A stretch of DNA of 23,664 bases from Deltaproteobacteria bacterium (GTDB taxonomy: Bacteria > Desulfobacterota > DSM-4660 > Desulfatiglandales > B25-G16), in NCBI GenBank assembly GCA_020348625.1, contig CP070752.1, positions 2,120,614 to 2,144,277 on the forward strand. Reading direction: 5' to 3'. Under the pieces are notes generated by a model, which saw nothing but the letters and a program-made list of their open reading frames with translations, did not search any database and was not told the DNA's origin. This document shows, piece by piece, positions 8,589 through 16,961 of the stretch. A program made the translations under genes and the position numbers. The first letter of the stretch is position 1, and each line of letters begins with the position of its first letter.

Positions 8589-8854
8589 CCTTATTGAAGA
8601 ATCTCCATAATCGTTCACAAGGGCCTTCTTCACGCCGATTTCTTGACTGGTCCTACCCTTCGATAAGACTCAAAGACTGTTGAGTAGGCTTTCATTGTAT
8701 TATATGAGTATCCTCCCTACAAGTGCGTGCACCGATTACCACAATTAAGGATGCCCCCTCGCCTCTTCTTACACTGCAGATGTTATCAAGGTAAATATTG
8801 TATGTAAGCGCAGATGAATGGAGCGTGCCTTATCTTTCAGGATCACCCATTACT
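8589..8854. other. Convergent intergenic gap
   Basis: This 266-base gap lies between the 3' ends of the second SDR gene and the larA homologue, so transcripts from both strands should end here. Only a weak hairpin is visible, ACTCAA at 8668-8673 and TTGAGT at 8680-8685, with no long T-run, so I do not call a terminator with confidence. Confidence 0.4.
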
Positions 8855-10096
8855 CTACCTGGATTTCATGTATTGCATCGTCCCGTCCTGGATGATGGCA
8901 ACCCTCGCCTCCCCGGGATAATCCCTTTCAAGGGCGGCCACGACCTGGGACCACGTTTTGATTACCGTAGCATCCTCAAAGCGGCAAAACCAATCGAGGC
9001 TGGTACGGTCCGGATAGGGAGAAAAGACAATGAGTTTCTTAATATTCCATTTGTGCAGGGTTCCCTTTTCCTTCGGACTAAAGTGCCTACCGCCGTACTC
9101 AGTTCCCCAGCTGCGAAAGGTGTAATGGGGAACCTGTCCTTCAGGCGCATCGAAAATCAGGACAGCCGTTCCAACAGCACCGGGCTTCAGGGTCAACCGG
9201 GGAAAATGACGTGAGACTGCCGATTCGCTCGCCTTTCCGTATGCGTTGCACACGACAATATCATACCCTGTGGCACGGGGTATCCCATAGTGATCCTTGC
9301 CCTCCTCTACCCCGGCAGCGTGGGTTTCCCTAAAGGGCCCTGCATAGAGGCTGGTGATTTCCCCCCTGCGGTTAACCAGGCAGTCTACCTTAAAGTCTAA
9401 TCCTGCCATATCCCCGGCAGCATCACACTCGGCCCGCATGATATTGTCATCGAAACTCCCCAGGCCGGTGCGACTGGAATCCCTATATAAATTGTGAAAC
9501 TGATTTATTGACTCGATACCGGCAACACCTGGCAAGATGATCTTGGCCCCGCCGCTGAATCCTACATGGATATGGGCAGCAATGCACCCAACTCCGATTT
9601 TCAGATCGCAGGCCATAACCTCCCGGTTACACCAGAACTCCACGCCACTGGGAGTCCGCCCCACCCATGTGGTGTTTTGGAAGGGATCGTGGTTATAGAT
9701 GGGGTATTGTTCTACAATCTCATCGCCCAATTTCTTTCTGGCACTGATCATGTCATGGGCACCGTGAGCCCCGAGTCCCCAAATAAAGCGAATCTGCTCC
9801 TTGTTCATCCCAGCCCGATGAAGAGACTCGAGGAAAAAAGGGGCAACCGACTTCACGGGTGTCGGTCGCGTCATATCATCAAAGACAATAACGGCCTGGC
9901 TTTTTCCCTGCGCGATATCTTCTAAGGTGGAACCCCCAATGGGATGCCCAATTTTATCCTCGACCTCAGCAGAACTAAGGCCGGGTTTATCGAACCCGGG
10001 GGAAGTGAGGTAGTCCACCTCCCATCTATCAGGAAACGTGAGCTTCCGTTCTATATTCTCATACCAGCGTCGTGAAGGAATCGAAATTTCTTTCAT
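8855..10096 (-). CDS. larA: LarA-family nickel-dependent 2-hydroxyacid racemase
   Basis: A 413-residue homologue of lactate racemase LarA (DUF2088 N-terminal domain). The family interconverts D and L 2-hydroxyacids through hydride transfer to a nickel-pincer nucleotide covalently attached to a lysine. Key residues align with Lactobacillus plantarum LarA numbering from memory. Arg77 in DDMTRPTP corresponds to Arg75 and His111 in GAHGAHD to His108. His175, Lys185 (FSGGAK) and His201 correspond to His174, Lys184 and His200, with the same 10 and 16 residue spacing. The cofactor-making genes larB, larC and larE are not in the window. It is the last gene of the minus-strand unit, 31 bases after iorB, next to a 2-hydroxyacid dehydrogenase and an importer. 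Substrates in the family extend beyond lactate, so the true hydroxyacid is open. Confidence 0.85.
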   Translation of the reverse strand: MKEISIPSRRWYENIERKLTFPDRWEVDYLTSPGFDKPGLSSAEVEDKIGHPIGGSTLEDIAQGKSQAVIVFDDMTRPTPVKSVAPFFLESLHRAGMNKEQIRFIWGLGAHGAHDMISARKKLGDEIVEQYPIYNHDPFQNTTWVGRTPSGVEFWCNREVMACDLKIGVGCIAAHIHVGFSGGAKIILPGVAGIESINQFHNLYRDSSRTGLGSFDDNIMRAECDAAGDMAGLDFKVDCLVNRRGEITSLYAGPFRETHAAGVEEGKDHYGIPRATGYDIVVCNAYGKASESAVSRHFPRLTLKPGAVGTAVLIFDAPEGQVPHYTFRSWGTEYGGRHFSPKEKGTLHKWNIKKLIVFSPYPDRTSLDWFCRFEDATVIKTWSQVVAALERDYPGEARVAIIQDGTMQYMKSR

Positions 10097-10127
10097 GCAT
10101 CTTTCTTTTGGACTTCAGCCGGATATC

Positions 10128-10754
10128 TCAACAGCTATTGCTCAGCAGAGAAGAACCGATATCAAAGGCCTTGAGGTTCAGATCCTGTTTTTCCGCCGGC
10201 AGGCTCCTGGCAATCACCTTACTGAAGTCCTCACGATCCAGTGGTAGCTCCCCTATTCGGGATAAAGCGCCTATCATGATGATGTTCCCTAAAACAGCAT
10301 TGCCCAACTTCATTGCCTCCCCTGTGGCATCGATAAACCATGTAACCAAAGATAATTCATTCACGAACTTTTTAATTTCTTCCAGTGATGGATAGTCCAG
10401 TTCACCGGAAATAACGCCGACGGGATATATGGGACGGGTATTTATCAATACCTTCACATGGAGGTTGCCGTAGGTCTTCAGAATCCTAATTGCCTCAATG
10501 GGCTCAAGGGAAACGACGATATCTGCCCTTCCCTTAGGTATCTGAGGGCTCCACGCGGATTGGGCTGAAACCCTGACATGACTCATCACGGACCCGCCCC
10601 TTTGAGATGCCCCGAAGGTCTCCCCTATGGTGACGCGGTAACCCTTGTTAACCATCATGTTCGACAATATCCTCGATGCCATCACATTTCCCTGACCGCC
10701 TACCCCGGTGATAATGATGTTATAGGGGTCCTTTGATAGTGGAATTACCTCCAC
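10128..10754 (-). CDS. iorB: Indolepyruvate:ferredoxin oxidoreductase, beta subunit
   Basis: A 208-residue protein matching the beta (gamma-domain) subunit of archaeal/bacterial indolepyruvate ferredoxin oxidoreductases. It partners IorA to decarboxylate a 2-oxoacid to an acyl-CoA while reducing ferredoxin. The N-terminal ITGVGGQGNVMASRIL and the following GETFGASQRGGSVMSHVR are the family signatures. The start appears to be GTG at 10754, just after the iorA stop (10758-10760), implying translational coupling; GGAGG lies about 11 bases upstream of the GTG. Homologues typically act on aryl pyruvates, but the motifs visible here do not identify the 2-oxoacid used. Confidence 0.9.
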   Translation of the reverse strand: MEVIPLSKDPYNIIITGVGGQGNVMASRILSNMMVNKGYRVTIGETFGASQRGGSVMSHVRVSAQSAWSPQIPKGRADIVVSLEPIEAIRILKTYGNLHVKVLINTRPIYPVGVISGELDYPSLEEIKKFVNELSLVTWFIDATGEAMKLGNAVLGNIIMIGALSRIGELPLDREDFSKVIARSLPAEKQDLNLKAFDIGSSLLSNSC

Positions 10755-10757
10755 GTC

Positions 10758-12695
10758 TCATGCCACCTCCTCCCGCTCTATTGCGCCTGCTGGACAGATC
10801 AACGAGCAGACTCCACAGCCTACACACAGCACCTCATCGATCCTGGCTTTGTTGTTCTCCTTATCCCAAAAAAGACCTGGACATTGGAATATGCGTGTAC
10901 ACAGGCGATTGCAGCCGCACTCTTCACCAAAGCAAAGGCTTTCGTCTACATGCATTTCGTATTGTTTTGTATATCTCTTTTCTGGGCTCAAGGCGCATTC
11001 CTGTCGAAGGATCAAGACCTTAACCCCTTCTTTATCCTCAATAAGTCGATTGACCGTTTTCTCGGTATCCTTTAAATCAAAGGGGTCTCTGATTTCCACT
11101 CTTGCGCCGATTGCCTCACATACCTTCGCGATATCTACGCTTGGGGCTTCATCTCCCATTGCATTGATAGTCAGGCCCGGATGGGGCTGAAATCCTGTCA
11201 TGGCCGTTCCGCTATTATCCAATACTACAAGGGTGATATTGGAGTTATGGTGCACTGCATTAACCAGGGCCGGCATGGCAGCATGAAAAAAGGTGGAATC
11301 ACCACAAACAGCTAATACCGGTTGGTCCATGCCGAACTGCACCAGTTTTCCAAATCCACTGGCAAGCCCTGCCCCTGATCCCATCGAGTGTAGAGTCTTG
11401 GTGGTATTGAAGCCACAAGGGAATCGACCCATTGCATAGCAGCCGATATCGCCGCAAACAAAGCCTTGGCGGTTGTCCATTTGAAGGGCATTATGAAGAC
11501 TCCAGAAGGACGCCCGGTGAGGACAGCCCGGGCAGAATGTCCTTGCCCTTTCTGGCACCCGGGCCATAAAAGGCATTTGGAGTTTTTTCTCATACTCTGG
11601 ATCCATAGCTAGGTAATCGATCTTGAGGATTTTACACAGAGCCGACACGACAATATCGGGGTTCAGCTCTCCTGTCGCGGGTATGGTACCTTCGTTTTTT
11701 CCGTAGAAGGTCTTCATCCCTAGTTCCCTTGCCTTTTCAGCAGTCAAAATCTTCACGTTGTTCTCCAGAAATGGCAGGACCTCCTCCACGATCATGATCT
11801 TATCCGTTGTTGATAGATATCTCGTTAGCAACCTTGGGGGCAAAGGCCAGGTGGTTCCCAATTTCAATAGCCCCACTCTGTCCTCCGCTCCTAACAAGGT
11901 AATCGCCTCTCTTGCGTAAAGGTTGCCGGCACTACTGGTGATGACCAGGAGCTCCGGTTTTCCCGGCCCATGATAGGTATTAAAAGGGCTCTGTTCGAAC
12001 AGTTTTGTGGTCTTTTGCAGCTTCTCCTGCTGAAGCCTATGTTTCTCGGCCACAGGCATGCTCTCCGCCGGTCCCTCATCTTCATGTAAGGCTGATCCTT
12101 CATATCTAAACTCGGCATGCCTCTTCGTTTCCGGAAGCGCGCCAAGCCTGACGTTGCCACTTGCATGTGACACGCGTGTTACGCTCCGAACCATGACCAC
12201 ACCCTTGATCTCCTCCGAGAGCTCAAAGGCCCATTTGGCTATATCCTTCGCCTCCTGGAAATCCCCCGGCTCTAAAAGGGGAATCTCGAACATCTGTGCA
12301 TAATGGCGGGAGGGACCCTCGTTTGAACTGGATAACGCCCCCGGGTCATCACAGCTCACCAGCACCATACCCCCTCTGGTTCCACAGAGCCCCAGATGCA
12401 ACAGGAAATCAGATGCTACATTGACACCGACCTGCTTCATGGCGCACAGCGATCTGAGCTGGGAAAAAGACGCTGCAGCGGCAACCTCCAGCGCCACTTT
12501 TTCGTTTGTAGACCATTCCACATAGAGGTTTCTTTCCTTGGCCACCTTCGCGAGACTCTCGATGATTTCTGAAGAAGGGGTACCTGGATATGCGCTGGCG
12601 ACGCTCACCCCTGCCTCCAGGGCCCCGCGCGCAATAGCCTCGTTGCCCATGAGCAAATGCTCCATTCCTACACGGTTATCCGTTAAATACCGCAT
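10758..12695 (-). CDS. iorA: Indolepyruvate:ferredoxin oxidoreductase, alpha subunit
   Basis: A 645-residue thiamine-diphosphate and Fe-S enzyme subunit. Its N-terminal half is the pyrimidine-binding/transketolase-like domain (SAYPGTPSSEI). The middle carries FCPGCPHRASF and the diphosphate-binding GDSTFFHAAM followed by LDNSGTAMTGFQPHPG. The C-terminus is a ferredoxin domain with two cysteine groups: Cys588, 593, 595, 599 and 605, then Cys624, 627, 630 and 634 (CVGCGVCSLICP), enough for two Fe-S clusters. Length and domain order are those of known IorA proteins. GGGAGGT lies six bases before the ATG at 12695. It is directly followed by iorB and preceded, 17 bases away, by an FrhB-family gene. 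The reaction is CoA-dependent oxidative decarboxylation of a 2-oxoacid to acyl-CoA, CO2 and reduced ferredoxin. Confidence 0.93.
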   Translation of the reverse strand: MRYLTDNRVGMEHLLMGNEAIARGALEAGVSVASAYPGTPSSEIIESLAKVAKERNLYVEWSTNEKVALEVAAAASFSQLRSLCAMKQVGVNVASDFLLHLGLCGTRGGMVLVSCDDPGALSSSNEGPSRHYAQMFEIPLLEPGDFQEAKDIAKWAFELSEEIKGVVMVRSVTRVSHASGNVRLGALPETKRHAEFRYEGSALHEDEGPAESMPVAEKHRLQQEKLQKTTKLFEQSPFNTYHGPGKPELLVITSSAGNLYAREAITLLGAEDRVGLLKLGTTWPLPPRLLTRYLSTTDKIMIVEEVLPFLENNVKILTAEKARELGMKTFYGKNEGTIPATGELNPDIVVSALCKILKIDYLAMDPEYEKKLQMPFMARVPERARTFCPGCPHRASFWSLHNALQMDNRQGFVCGDIGCYAMGRFPCGFNTTKTLHSMGSGAGLASGFGKLVQFGMDQPVLAVCGDSTFFHAAMPALVNAVHHNSNITLVVLDNSGTAMTGFQPHPGLTINAMGDEAPSVDIAKVCEAIGARVEIRDPFDLKDTEKTVNRLIEDKEGVKVLILRQECALSPEKRYTKQYEMHVDESLCFGEECGCNRLCTRIFQCPGLFWDKENNKARIDEVLCVGCGVCSLICPAGAIEREEVA

Positions 12696-12712
12696 GTTGA
12701 CCTCCCTGCGTA

Positions 12713-13843
12713 TTAGACGGTAACCCTCTCTAGGGTCTCAGTATTTAATCTCAAACAAGAAGCCTTATCTTTCTCCAAGGTATTTACAAGCTTTTCTTGT
12801 CTTGCCTTTATAAGGGCCCTTCTTTTCTTATTGCCCGCCGCCCACTTTAGGTGCTCAAGGTTTTCCTTTGGTATGTCAGAGAGGATCAGATAGCCCTCTT
12901 TTCGTGCTTCATCTACTATCCTTTGGCCTCTCTCTGTCCTGACTATGAGGGTATTCATGTCACGGCTACCCTCCAATACTCCTATTGATATGTCAGAGAA
13001 TTCCGCCGTCATATCAATACAATAAGAACATCCCTCCGGCACCAATTCCCTTACCTCGTCCAAAGGGATCTCTATTGTTTCCCCTTTTCCCATGTATATC
13101 TCCATCTTATCAGCGGGAGGTGGGGGTATATCCATCTGTGCTATCCCAGCTATATCTAGCCGTTTCGAGATAAATTCTTCAAAGCCTCTGAAATCCAGGG
13201 CCCATGTACAAAACAAACCAACCACAAGTCCTGTAGGGTCAGCAAAGCCCTCGTCCTCTAACGGGTTAGAGCGCATGAGAGCCGTAGCCAAGGTCTGACA
13301 AGGAGTGGCTACGATACCTATCTTTCTGAATCCGTCTCTTATTCCCTGATTCAAAGCAGAGAGCGTCGGTGCCACAGTATACTTGGAAAAGGAGCATGTA
13401 AAGACCTCTTCTGGGTTCGTGATAAAACGAGGTATCGGAAGCAAACCTTCGCGATCTGTGAGAACTGCCCCATCTAAGTACCCTTTTCTCAAAGCGAAGT
13501 AGATGATGGCTGATGCCGTTCCTCCTGCCTGAAAGCCGGTCCTTTCGATCTTTTTCCCGGCCCTTGATATCATGATCATTCGATACGATCCCAGGAAATC
13601 ACTATTATATGGTCTTCCGAAGAATTTCTGCGACAAATCATCCAGATCCACCTCGACCTTTGGGCAGTAAGCAAAACATCTCCCTTGGGTAAGGGTACAG
13701 GGGAACAGAATCGCGGTCCGCCCCTTGTAGGATTTGAAATAAGGGCAAAGATCAATGCAGCCCCCACATCCAGTGCATAGATTCTTATTCAGAATAAACC
13801 TCTGAAGCTCCTCCTGGCCCTTGATTATATCTTTCCTACCCAT
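12713..13843 (-). CDS. FrhB-family Fe-S flavoprotein (coenzyme F420 hydrogenase/dehydrogenase beta subunit-like)
   Basis: A 376-residue protein of the FrhB family, whose members carry FAD and Fe-S clusters and pass electrons between ferredoxin-like donors and a diffusible carrier. The N-terminus has a full ferredoxin motif with Cys23, 26, 29 and 33 (CTGCGGCIDLCP) and further Cys49, 56 and 60. The FrhB core follows, including GGTASAIIYFALRKG, ATPCQTLATAL and CSYCIDMTAEFSDISIG. The ATG at 13843 has AGGAG seven bases upstream, overlapping the stop of the dehydrogenase gene, so the two are tightly coupled. Use of F420 itself is not implied; bacterial members act with other partners. Its place between the hydroxyacid dehydrogenase and IorAB suggests it handles their electrons, which is inference. 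Confidence 0.85.
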   Translation of the reverse strand: MGRKDIIKGQEELQRFILNKNLCTGCGGCIDLCPYFKSYKGRTAILFPCTLTQGRCFAYCPKVEVDLDDLSQKFFGRPYNSDFLGSYRMIMISRAGKKIERTGFQAGGTASAIIYFALRKGYLDGAVLTDREGLLPIPRFITNPEEVFTCSFSKYTVAPTLSALNQGIRDGFRKIGIVATPCQTLATALMRSNPLEDEGFADPTGLVVGLFCTWALDFRGFEEFISKRLDIAGIAQMDIPPPPADKMEIYMGKGETIEIPLDEVRELVPEGCSYCIDMTAEFSDISIGVLEGSRDMNTLIVRTERGQRIVDEARKEGYLILSDIPKENLEHLKWAAGNKKRRALIKARQEKLVNTLEKDKASCLRLNTETLERVTV

Positions 13844-13852
13844 TCAAATCTC

Positions 13853-14878
13853 CTAGGCATCCCTGGCCCATTTTTCAAGCCACCCTTCTCTTATCTCCGG
13901 GTTGAGCCCATACTTTGGCCACTCTCCCTTTAAGGCCATGACTACCTGGGTCATCGGCTTGTAAAAAAGCTCCTTGTCTGAGGTTGTGGAGTAAAAAGCA
14001 CTGTGTCCTGTAAGGATAACGTTATCCATGGTGATGAGCGGGTTATCAGCCCCTATCGGTTCCTCCACCGTCACATCGATCCCCGCACCAGCGATGAGAC
14101 CATCCTGGAGGGCCCTGATGAGTGCTGCCTCATCCACGCACCCTCCCCTCGCGGTATTGATGAAGTAGCACGTGGGCTTCATGTTCTTAAATTCCTCGTA
14201 GTTTATCATGTTGTGTGTCTCCGGGGTTAGCGGCGTATGAAGACTTATGAAGTCCGATTCCCGCAGCAATGTCTCTAAATCTACCGGCTTGACCCCCCTG
14301 CTTTCCATTACTCCTTCCAGGACATAGGGATCATAGGCGATTACCCTCATCCCCAGACCCCTGGCTTTGAGCGCCGTGGCCGTGCCGATCTTTCCCAAGC
14401 CCACAATACCCAGGGTCTGATCACGCATCCGAAACATAGGATAACCCACCTCCTCTACTGCCTGCCGACTTCCGGTGAAGTTGATTTGTCTCTCCCTGAC
14501 TGCCTTATCGATCTGGAACATCTTATGGCCAAGGGCAAGCATGAAGCCGATGGCCAAACCCGAGACCTCATCCATGCAGTAATCTGGCACATTAGTCACT
14601 GCAATTTTGTATTCCGATGCAGCCTCAAGGTCTACCGCGTCAAATCCTATTGCAATACCTGCAAGGATGCGGCAGCTGGTCAGGGACTCGAGAACGCGGC
14701 GGGTGAAGGGTTGCCTGGACACGGCCCCAATTACCGCATCGGCGTCCTTTGTGTTTTCAATAATCTCATCTTCTGTGGACCACACTCCCTTAACCAGCGT
14801 TGCATTCAAGGATTTGAGTAGCTCATCTCCATGATCTACCCCATGCAAGGCATATGTATGAACGACCTTAAGGCCCAT
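13853..14878 (-). CDS. D-2-hydroxyacid dehydrogenase (NAD-dependent)
   Basis: A 341-residue member of the D-isomer-specific 2-hydroxyacid dehydrogenase family (CtBP/phosphoglycerate-dehydrogenase-like), interconverting D-2-hydroxyacids and 2-oxoacids with NAD. The dinucleotide motif GIVGLGKIG spans residues 157-165, followed by an acidic residue in AYDPY that favours NAD. The catalytic triad is Arg244 (NTARGG), Glu273 (VEEP) and His292 (GHSAF), all present. AGGAGG sits six bases before the ATG at 14878, and a short dyad lies immediately upstream. Lying next to a LarA-type racemase and a 2-oxoacid:ferredoxin oxidoreductase, it most likely oxidises the hydroxyacid to the 2-oxoacid. Biosynthetic reduction is the alternative. 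Confidence 0.9.
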   Translation of the reverse strand: MGLKVVHTYALHGVDHGDELLKSLNATLVKGVWSTEDEIIENTKDADAVIGAVSRQPFTRRVLESLTSCRILAGIAIGFDAVDLEAASEYKIAVTNVPDYCMDEVSGLAIGFMLALGHKMFQIDKAVRERQINFTGSRQAVEEVGYPMFRMRDQTLGIVGLGKIGTATALKARGLGMRVIAYDPYVLEGVMESRGVKPVDLETLLRESDFISLHTPLTPETHNMINYEEFKNMKPTCYFINTARGGCVDEAALIRALQDGLIAGAGIDVTVEEPIGADNPLITMDNVILTGHSAFYSTTSDKELFYKPMTQVVMALKGEWPKYGLNPEIREGWLEKWARDA

Positions 14879-14891
14879 CTTTTACCTCCTC

Positions 14892-14914
14892 AGATGATTT
14901 GCCCACCATCATCT
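14892..14914. promoter_or_regulatory. Dyad upstream of the 2-hydroxyacid dehydrogenase gene
   Basis: AGATGAT at 14892-14898 and ATCATCT at 14908-14914 are perfect inverted arms around a 9-base centre. The element lies just upstream of the ribosome site of the dehydrogenase gene, in the 135-base gap after dctM. It could be an operator or a leader hairpin; no regulator gene is nearby to support either. Confidence 0.3.
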
Positions 14915-15013
14915 CATAAAATAAGTTGGCTCGAATACCTTCACGCCTTCGACTGGCATCGAAAAGGGGGCTGTTGATTTATTGAAGAAAGAGGCATGAA
15001 ACGGGTTATTCAA

Positions 15014-16327
15014 TTATCCGAAAACGGCATATGGTAGCCAGGTTGCTATCTTTGGGAAGATCATGACTATGGCCAGCCCCGTTGTTTCAACTATGCTAAA
15101 GGGAATCACCGATCGATAAATATCTCCCATGGTTATGGAAGGTGGCACAATACCCTTGAGGTAAAAAAGGTTAAAACCGAATGGTGGTGTCATATAGCCG
15201 ATTTCCATATTGATAGTAAAGAGGATCCCGAACCACAGGGGGTCAAATCCATGAGCCTTGACAAAAGGCAGAAATATGGGAACGGTAATCATCATGATAC
15301 CTGCCGGGTCCAGTACCATGGCCAAAACAAATATGACCACCTGAATAAAGATAATGGTTCCCCATGGCCCACCAGGTATATACTTCATCAAATGCTCAAT
15401 GAACTGGGGGGCTCCCATTCCGTGATAAGCAGCACTAAAGCAGTAAGCACCGAAGAGAATCCACATAATCATGCCGGTGAGCCTTAATGTACGAATGCAG
15501 GCCTCCGCAACGAGCTTCCATGTCAACTGCCGGTACACCAGTGCCGAGATAAGGGCCCCCAGAACGCCCATAGCAGCGGCCTCCGTAGGGGTGGTAACGC
15601 CCCCGATAATAGATCCCAAGACCAAAAGCACGATAATCACGGGCAAGAGCACCGCCCTGAATGCTGCCATCTTTCTCTTCCAGTCTCCCCGCTCTTCAAG
15701 TGGAAGAGCCGGCCCTAAATGGGGCTGAAAATAACATCTAACCGCAATATAGCTGGAAACGAGCACCAGGAGCAACAGGCCGGGGAAAACGCCCCCTGCA
15801 AAAAGCTTTCCCACAGATTCCCCTGAGATGAGTGCATAGAGGATCATAATCACGCTGGGGGGAATGAGGATCCCCCAACCTCCTCCGGAGTTGATGCACC
15901 CTACGGCGAGCAGTTTGTCATACTTTCTTCTCAGCATGGAGGGAAGGGCAATGGTGCCCATGCTCACCACAGCCGCCCCACTGATCCCACACATGGCCGC
16001 AAAAATAGCGCATATCACCACGGTCCCAATGGCCAACCCTCCCCTTACAGGGCCAAACCAGAGATACATCATGTCATAGAGGTCGTTGGCAACCCCAGAT
16101 CTCTCCAGGATCATGGCCATGAATATGAACAAGGGTATTGCCACCAGGGTAAATTTATTCATGGCACCCCATGTTTGGGCTGCGACCATGTAGAAGGCCT
16201 CTGGACCCCAGGTGAAATAAATGAAGATTATGGATACTCCACCAAGCACAAAAGAGAGCGGGAGGCCGAGCGTGAGGAAGACAAAGAGGCCGAAGAAAAA
16301 GAGGAAGGTTAACAATTCAATACTCAT
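15014..16327 (-). CDS. dctM: TRAP transporter large permease DctM
   Basis: A 437-residue, strongly hydrophobic protein of the TRAP transporter large-subunit family with about a dozen predicted membrane segments. It is the sodium- or proton-driven translocation channel for organic acids. Family regions include the N-terminal FVFLTLGLPLSFVLGG, the Gly-rich GISGAAVVSMGTIALPSM, SGGGWGILIPPSVIMILYAL and the C-terminal TPPFGFNLFYLKG. Its ATG overlaps the dctQ stop by four bases (ATGA), so the two permease subunits are translationally coupled. The length is typical. The transported substrate is probably a 2-hydroxy- or other carboxylic acid judging from neighbours. Confidence 0.95.
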   Translation of the reverse strand: MSIELLTFLFFFGLFVFLTLGLPLSFVLGGVSIIFIYFTWGPEAFYMVAAQTWGAMNKFTLVAIPLFIFMAMILERSGVANDLYDMMYLWFGPVRGGLAIGTVVICAIFAAMCGISGAAVVSMGTIALPSMLRRKYDKLLAVGCINSGGGWGILIPPSVIMILYALISGESVGKLFAGGVFPGLLLLVLVSSYIAVRCYFQPHLGPALPLEERGDWKRKMAAFRAVLLPVIIVLLVLGSIIGGVTTPTEAAAMGVLGALISALVYRQLTWKLVAEACIRTLRLTGMIMWILFGAYCFSAAYHGMGAPQFIEHLMKYIPGGPWGTIIFIQVVIFVLAMVLDPAGIMMITVPIFLPFVKAHGFDPLWFGILFTINMEIGYMTPPFGFNLFYLKGIVPPSITMGDIYRSVIPFSIVETTGLAIVMIFPKIATWLPYAVFG

Positions 16328-16866
16328 AGCGTTTCCCTTTCTCTTGTTTCAGAAATCGTAGTTCTTTCTCCAGTTACCACCGTTACGATATCACGTGCCA
16401 GCTTAGCGATACCCTGCAGCAGGAGCAGGAAAGCCCCGCTTGGAATCATGAGCTTCACGGGATAGAGGGGTGGATTCCAGGCAGATTGGGAATGTTCCAA
16501 CCTTGAGAGCGATTCCCAGGCCAACGACCCTCCATAGGCCAACATCATACCGCAAAAGACAAAGAAGAGGACAAAGGTAATAATATCAATTATGGCCTTC
16601 CCCTTGGCTGAAATCCGGCCATTCAAAATATCCACATTCACATGGCCTCCCCACCTGAGAATATACCCTCCGGAGAGCACCACATACACGCCGAAGGTCA
16701 GTTGAGTAAGCTCATTACCCCATACGGTGGGAGAGTTAAAGAAATATCTCCGTACAACCTCTGTCAAAACCAGGGCAAACATGAATAATACACCAAAGGA
16801 GAGAACCTTTCCCACCCAGTCATTGATAGTATCGATCGCATTGAGAATTGCGTTGAGAGCACCCAC
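16324..16866 (-). CDS. dctQ: TRAP transporter small permease DctQ
   Basis: A small integral membrane protein with four predicted hydrophobic segments, typical of DctQ. It bridges the binding protein and DctM in tripartite TRAP transporters. Visible family features are EVVRRYFFNSPTVWGNELTQ and a C-terminal LLLLQGIAKLARDI stretch. Start choice: a GTG at 16866 has GGAGGG six bases upstream and gives 180 residues, the usual length. A TTG at 16929 and an ATG at 16884 in the same frame would add up to 21 charged residues and lack good ribosome sites. The chosen start leaves a 95-base gap after dctP containing repeated palindromes. Confidence 0.88.
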   Translation of the reverse strand: MGALNAILNAIDTINDWVGKVLSFGVLFMFALVLTEVVRRYFFNSPTVWGNELTQLTFGVYVVLSGGYILRWGGHVNVDILNGRISAKGKAIIDIITFVLFFVFCGMMLAYGGSLAWESLSRLEHSQSAWNPPLYPVKLMIPSGAFLLLLQGIAKLARDIVTVVTGERTTISETRERETL

Positions 16867-16889
16867 CTCTTTCCCTCCATTCATTAAGC

Positions 16890-16957
16890 GGTCATCTGAC
16901 CCGACCTTTCTGTCTTTACGTTTTTGCAAAGGCGGGTCAAATGACCGTCATCTGACC
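16890..16957. repeat. Cluster of three GGTCA-NN-TGACC-like palindromes between dctP and dctQ
   Basis: Three 12-base copies occur on the plus strand: GGTCATCTGACC at 16890-16901, GGTCAAATGACC at 16935-16946 and CGTCATCTGACC at 16946-16957. The last two abut to form a 23-base near-palindrome (16935-16957). In the minus-strand mRNA this folds into a 10-bp stem with one G-U pair and a 3-base loop, starting five bases after the dctP stop. No T-run follows. An intercistronic hairpin that protects or over-expresses dctP mRNA is one reading; a protein-binding site is another. Confidence 0.6.
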
Positions 16958-16961
16958 TAGA

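Noticed and set aside
8798..9214. 138-codon open frame on the plus strand
   Set aside because: It lies opposite the larA homologue, which has intact catalytic residues; the plus frame has no family features or ribosome site.
10733..11190. Plus-strand open frames of about 100 codons opposite iorA
   Set aside because: They are antisense to the Fe-S and thiamine-diphosphate domains of iorA, which are strongly conserved.
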